A DNA stretch of 64,000 nucleotides from Ehretia macrophylla (taxonomy: Eukaryota > Streptophyta > Magnoliopsida > Boraginales > Ehretiaceae): assembly GCA_037974665.1 (NCBI GenBank), contig CM075773.1, positions 47,322,080 to 47,386,079 on the forward strand, written 5' to 3'. Shown here piece by piece: positions 58,701 through 64,000 of the stretch. The notes beneath the pieces were generated by a model. That model saw only the letters and a list, made by a program, of their open reading frames with translations, searched no databases and was not told the origin of the DNA. Position 1 is the first letter of the stretch, and every line of letters starts with the position of its first letter. Made by a program: the position numbers and the translations under genes.

Positions 58701-61447
58701 TTCAACTTTCTTTCTCTAACCATGATTTGTATTTAGCTCAACTCTTTTATGGCCTTTTCGCATACAGAAGTAACACTTCTTTTTAAATGCAGCTTATTTG
58801 GGACCTTTTACATTGTGATTCTTTGTCTAATTTTGACCCTTACTACCCTTTTTAAAACCCTGACCTTTCTCAAGAGCATGACCCTTAAATTCTGAGGTTC
58901 TAGCCTTATCGTAATAGTCCTTAAGGTTGGAAGCAAACAATGCAACCACAAGATTTCACTCTTAACTTTGCTTTCCTTAGCAACACACTGATTAATCAAG
59001 TCTAATCATATTTCATAATCATGAGTTCACCCATTAGGTCTCAACGCGTATAACATTTAGTTTCCCTCATAACTATCGAATCAATTAAAGTAGTAAATGC
59101 ATCAAAATCCTAGGCTAAGTCAAGGTCAACTATCCCCAGGATCAACTTAATGTGTACCTTCAACTTATTAAAATTTTGCCTATTCAAGTGCTCACATTAT
59201 TCAAAGCAAGAGAAATTGTTCAAGAAAAGAATGCAATGTCAACAAACAATAGACATACATGTTCCATTACAAAATAAGCATTTCAAACAAAAGAGCCCAG
59301 GCACATCATTACATCTCCCACCTTTGGGCAGAAAACATAACATGTAAATAGGTACCCTTTTAACATAAAGCATCAATGAGATCATCCTACTGAAAGAAAA
59401 GGTCAATCACCTTTGGGCAATTGAACTCCCTAACAATAGTATAATCTCGACCCATACTTTATGTTTGTGCTACCTGGCTAAAGTCATATAATGACCTCCT
59501 TTGGGTGATCATTGAGCACTTTACCATGGTAGTTTTCCAACCAATATGAGAAAAGCCATAGATTTAATTAGACTAGTCACTTTGGTAAATTTCGCCCAAT
59601 CAAACCTATATTGTCAACTCATTGGGAAAACTAGTGCCTAACATAAATGACACTGTCATGCATGTAATTGGCCACACAATATGAAACACTTCAATATAAT
59701 GTGTCTCTGTGATCAATATAAAATTGCACTCATAATAAAGTTGAACAAATTATAAAATCAGTAGAGCACATTTGATGCATATAAAATATAAATCTAGAAA
59801 GTACATAAAATTTCAAGTTGAATTGAGAGATATCACTAATTTTTATTAAATTTAGAGACCCAAATGATTTAAAATCAATTCCAATTCATTTGGCCATAAT
59901 TCAAAAACTATCATAGAAAATTGTACACAAAATATAATATTCAGATAAGGCTAATTAAATATTACCAAGCAAAAGAAGGTGACAAGGTCGTATTCGATAT
60001 GTGTGAAAAATTATCTATTAGAAATTTATTAGATATCTTCTAGCCAAACATATCACTTTCCACCTAAAATAAGGTGTTGTTTGGTTTCACACAAATTTCA
60101 CACCATTACATTTAGTGCTAATTCACCTAGCCAAACAAGGCCCTTCTTTGTTTTTCATAAAGGACTGCTGCAAAAATAAATGCTTATGACAACAATTGAA
60201 CCCACGACTACAGGTTTTTAATATATAAATGTCTAACCACAGCTAAGCTATCTTAATTGTTTGAAAGAAAATGAAGCTGATTGAATAAAACAACGACAAC
60301 TGCCCTTTTTTTTTGCCACTGTTTGAAAAAAAACAAAAAAACAAAAAAAATGTGACAGCAATTTAGTGTCCCAAAGTTTGGAACTCATGACACCATAGGA
60401 CAAAGAATGTCTCTAACCACCAAGCAATCCTGACTTTCAGACCAAATGTGAAGTCATTAATATCAAAACAATATCACATGCACATCTAATCAACTCTTCA
60501 AATGAAAATTGAAAACTTATAGAGGCTTACAAGATTTGAACCTATCGCGTTCAATTTCTTAAGCAAAGACACAACCAACATAGGTAGCCTCATTTTTATA
60601 CCAGATTACATTTAAATGAATTGAACATTGTGAAAATCTGTGTGAAAATTAAAGCTGTCAGTTTCCCTGTTTACCCAACTAGAATGAAGATGAATAATAA
60701 GGCAGTTGTCCTATCTTGTTATCAACTGTAATTGTAACAAAATAAAATTCTATTGCACTTATAAAGGCTCAAACTCGCGTGGCCAGTATGGTAATGTGAG
60801 TGACCAGCTAGCGTGACAATCTTAACTCTTCACCAAATGTATAATAGCCTAATACCTAATACAGATTGCCCTGAAGGTCGTCTTCAACCTCTAGATCGAG
60901 CCAGTGCGGCCCGTTAAAGCCCGACAATTATCTCACTATGTAAATACATCAAATCTAATTCGTTTTTCGCAAGTAAATACTCTAATCCTAAGTTTTTGAT
61001 ACCAAGGAATTCAATTTTGACATCTATTTCACCAAATAATCAACAAATTTTGCTGGATTATCTAAGTGTTTTTTCGAAATCAAACCCAAAATTAGGGTTT
61101 TCAACTTTATAAATACAACCCAGCATCAATCAACAAGTGAGAAACATGTATGACACCAGATAAATACATATAAGTGGGTATATATCATCAATTATGTAAT
61201 ATACACATAAAATTCAAAAACCCAATATAAGGTATTTTAAATTCATATAACAACATACTAATCATACTAAAAAGCATGTTACATATATCAAAAGAACAAG
61301 CAGAGAAAGATTTATGAAAGCCCTCAATTAATTTCATGAAACGACCGTCAATAACCATGAATTAAAATCAAGAACTTTCATAATTTAATCATAGCCAAAC
61401 AAGTATTAGAAAAAATCTACTTAATGGCTGAAAAATCATGCATATTT

Positions 61448-61460
61448 GGCTCTGATACCA
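61448..61460 (-). promoter_or_regulatory. primer binding site, tRNA-iMet type (minus strand)
   Basis: TGGTATCAGAGCC on the minus strand. It sets the orientation of the decayed copia element. Confidence 0.9.
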
Positions 61461-61462
61461 CA

Positions 61463-61902
61463 TGTAAGCAAATATATAAATATAAGTATTCCAATATGCC
61501 TGATTTTGTAGCACAATAAATATAATTATAATTACCAGCAGAATCACATACCTGTTTGAGCCATGATAAAGCATAAAAGCGAGTTATAAGCGTTACCCGA
61601 TTACTGACAAGGTCTTCCTCTTCCTTGCTCTATCCAAATACAACTAACGTTTATGGGAACAATTAGTTTAGGGTTAAAGCAGGAGAGGGAACCTAGCCAT
61701 ATATTTATAATTATTCTAACGGACCCTCCTATAAAAGGATTAGTCAGAATATAAGGCCTACACACAATTAACCGTATATGGATTTATGAGGTGGGCTTAA
61801 AACAATATGATCACAAACAAGTCTCTATGAATCAGATATTCAGCCCATTTTATAAAATCAAAAGTATTTAACGGTAGCCCACTTAAGAGAAATATTCCAA
61901 CA
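61463..61902 (-). repeat. copia 5' LTR (minus-strand sense)
   Basis: A 440-bp LTR equal in length to its partner, with the primer-site complement 2 bp to its left. Confidence 0.92.
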
Positions 61903-61907
61903 CATAT

Positions 61908-62663
61908 CGCTTAATACTGAGTTGACTTAGACAGCTAAGTGTTTGAAAATGCTTGAGAATCTAGTAGGTTCATCTATCTTTCTATGCGTGTATAATATCT
62001 TTAGTGGATGTTGAATGATTAAGTAATAATTTGAATTAATTATTTTGGGTTATTGAATTAGAGGTCTAAGTAATTATTATCTTTAGCCTACAACAATGTC
62101 TTGCTTGTAGGCTTAAAGCGTGACAAAATGTTATTCAACTCCTGTCATCATCAAAGTGTGGAAGCTAAGTGTTGTATAGTACCAAAGGAGGCAATAAAAG
62201 CCATTTCTTAAAATTGAAGAAGCGAACATCTAAAATCCTACACTGCCAAGTAGTCGTATTTGTGCCCATTATGAGCATAGGCAAATTTACTTGGGGGAGT
62301 AGCACCATATGAAGGAGTGAGTTAGTGATATATTTTAAAATTGTGTAATTATAATGTATTTTTAGGCTTAAAAAATCAATTTTGTCCCCCTTCAAAAAAA
62401 AAATTATCAATGTATAAATGTTAAATTATATGTTTTTAGTCCAGACTGAATGAAAATTCTGAATCCGCATCCTTAACAAAGGTATATGTAATGTCACATA
62501 TTAGTGCAAAACAATATAGTGTTGTTCCTAAGTAGGTATTGTGGATTTGAATAATAATTTGAGTTAGGGAATTTGAAGCTAAGGTAATTATATTTTAAAC
62601 TTATAATGCAAGCATGAGGTTTTGATGTTGGGAAGTGACAGTATACTATGCGTGCATGTATGT
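61908..62663. other. intergenic, nothing recognised
   Basis: AT-rich, no supported frame. A phrase 'attctgaatccgcatcc' near 62456 is of a kind often seen at repeat ends in plants, but no partner was found. Confidence 0.35.
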
Positions 62664-62673
62664 ATTAAGTATA

Positions 62674-63178
62674 GGGTTAAAACAATTTTAGTCCCTAAGG
62701 TTTGCCTTAAAGACCAAATTAGTCCCTGAAGTATGCAAAAAGTCCAATTCAGTCCCTACTGTTAGTTCCCTATTAACGGTCAACCCATTGACCGTGTAAA
62801 ATGACGCTCATGTCCCTACATTTTAAATTCTTGCTGATGTGTTAAACAAAAAAAAAATGCATAATAGCCATTGGAAACGACTATTTCACCTTGTTCTTCC
62901 TGCCATGCCTGCAATGCATGGCCAACCAAAAAAAAAAAAGCAATCTTATGGACGCTATATTCCAACAGCTAAAACCCAACGACTATCGTGCCTTTTTTTT
63001 TTTTTTTTAACGCATCAACAAAAATTTAAAAGGCAGGGGCATGAGCATCATTTCACACGATCAATGAGTTGACTGTTAACATAAAACTAACAACAGGGAC
63101 TGAATTGGATTTTTTGCACACCTTAGAAACTAATTTGATCTTTAGGATAAACTTCAGGGACTAAAATGATTTTAACCC
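62674..63178. mobile_element. Mutator-like non-autonomous element, 505 bp
   Basis: The ends are inverted copies: GGGTTAAAACAATTTTAGTCC on the left and, reversed, GGGTTAAAATCATTTTAGTCC on the right. The similarity continues inward for ~150 bp through 'cagggactgaattgga'-type sequence. A perfect 10-bp target duplication ATTAAGTATA lies at 62664-62673 and 63179-63188. Long terminal repeats with a 9-11-bp duplication are diagnostic of Mutator-like elements. No transposase. The plus-strand frame inside it is chance. Confidence 0.92.
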
Positions 63179-63188
63179 ATTAAGTATA

Positions 63189-63516
63189 CATGCATGTACA
63201 ATTATTAAAGACAATTAAATCTCTTCACTTATTACCTTTTCTTTCTCACCATAAACCCCAAAAATCTATTAAAAGATTCTTCAATTCATCGATAAATTTG
63301 TACTTTCAAAAATCCAACCAAATAAGAGAAAGATTTAATTTCCCTAATTATGAAAATAAAAATAAAAAAATTAATAAAATAATAATAAAAACAAAAATAA
63401 AATAATAGTGATTAAATAATAACAATAATAATAATAAAAATAATAATAAATATAATAATATTATTATGAAAATAATTATTATTATTATAAAAACAAAAAT
63501 AAAAATAAAAATGATG

Positions 63517-63579
<63 letters not shown>

Positions 63580-63696
63580 TAAAATAAATAAATAAATAAA
63601 ATAATAATAAAATAAATAAAAATAATAATAGTGATTAAAATAATAATAATAATAATAATAAAGTAAAATAATAATGATAAAAAAATAATAATATCA

Positions 63697-63730
<34 letters not shown>

Positions 63731-64000
63731 TGTTGTTGTTATTATTATTGTTATTATTATTTTAGTTTTAATTTTAATTTTTTTAATAATAATAATTATA
63801 ATTATTATAATTATTATTATTTATTGTTGTTATTATTATTATTATTTTTATTTTTATTTTTTTTATTATTATTATTTATATTTATATTGTTTACGCTTAT
63901 GTTTATATTTATTCTTATTTTTAATACTATAATAATAAAAATACAATCCTGTCATATTGTACAAGTCATTCACATTACTACTTTTAATTCCTAGAGCATA
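63189..64000. mobile_element. (TAA)n-bearing element, copy B, inverted, cut by window end
   Basis: From about 63410 the sequence is TAA then TTA triplets. The final ~130 bp (63870-64000) are the reverse of 46478-46600, including 'aagtcattc.cattactact' and 'taattcctagag'. It is therefore a second copy of the element at 46367-47342 in opposite orientation, incomplete at the window edge. 63189-63400 is A-rich sequence without a frame I would support. Confidence 0.6.

Larger units (their letters stand above)
55329..61902 (-). mobile_element. Ty1/copia-type LTR element, heavily decayed
   Basis: Two 440-bp LTRs (55329-55768 and 61463-61902) start TGTAAGCA and end TTCCAACA. The target duplication CATAT is exact (55324-55328 and 61903-61907). 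The complement of the primer site TGGTATCAGAGCC lies at about 61448-61460 beside the right LTR, so the sense is minus. The purine tract AAGTGGGAGAC lies beside the left LTR (about 55769-55780). A minus-strand trace of an integrase core (a PRHHGVVKRQN-type stretch, cf. PQHNGVAERRN) near 57770-57815 supports copia. It is broken, with too many breaks to count. LTR similarity of about 93-95% by eye makes it older than the copia at 22075-27435. Confidence 0.9.

Noticed and set aside
1-64000. CRISPR arrays, rRNA, tRNA genes, bacterial-type operons or toxin systems
   Set aside because: None was seen. The repeat arrays present are transposon subterminal repeats, minisatellites or microsatellites, and the iMet-like 12-mers are retroelement primer sites.

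Overview
The window is repeat-rich, AT-rich plant nuclear DNA, most likely from a dicot. The evidence is the mix of elements (CACTA, Mutator-like, Ty1/copia, Ty3/gypsy with a chromodomain, a LINE tail), tRNA-iMet primer sites, plant-style introns and long (TAA)n tracts. Only one host gene looks intact: a 155-residue, four-span membrane protein at 50859-51326. A second copy of that gene (28586 to about 41655) is split by retroelements.

Left third (1-19655): a tandem ~463-bp repeat (1731-2525, resuming at 19603) is interrupted by a 17.07-kb CACTA (En/Spm) transposon at 2526-19599. It has matching CACTA ends and a TTA target duplication, and the neighbouring repeat unit shows the empty site. The element carries GC-rich subterminal repeat arrays, a cluster of hairpins with a perfect 38-bp palindrome, a TNP2/TNPD-type transposase gene (8003-15858) and a TNPA/Ptta-type gene (16018-18999). 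Both genes have readable introns but are broken. A 4.2-kb solo LTR with a TTAAT duplication sits in the first coding intron of the TNP2 gene.

Middle (19656-42700): a Ty1/copia element with ~208-bp LTRs (22075-27435) is followed by the split host gene copy. That copy contains a decayed chromodomain Ty3/gypsy element (about 28695-41440). Inside it, in antisense, lies a 7.84-kb element with 3.3-kb LTRs and a short non-coding interior (31146-38988, duplication TTATC), resembling a LARD. Its LTR is related to the solo LTR in the CACTA element.

Right third (42700-64000): duplicated gene fragments (42950-43070 and 43585-43700), a Mutator-like foldback element (43715-45920, 9-bp duplication) that itself received a 1.49-kb solo LTR (44410-45899, duplication GGGGC), a (TAA)n-bearing element (about 46367-47342), the intact membrane protein gene, a LINE 3' tail, a small degenerate CACTA-like element, a minus-strand copia with 440-bp LTRs (55329-61902, duplication CATAT), a 505-bp Mutator-like element (62674-63178, 10-bp duplication) and an inverted second (TAA)n element cut by the window end.

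The genes do not form a pathway. The main content is a layered insertion history that can be ordered from target-site duplications. I saw no tRNA, rRNA, CRISPR array or new multi-gene system.
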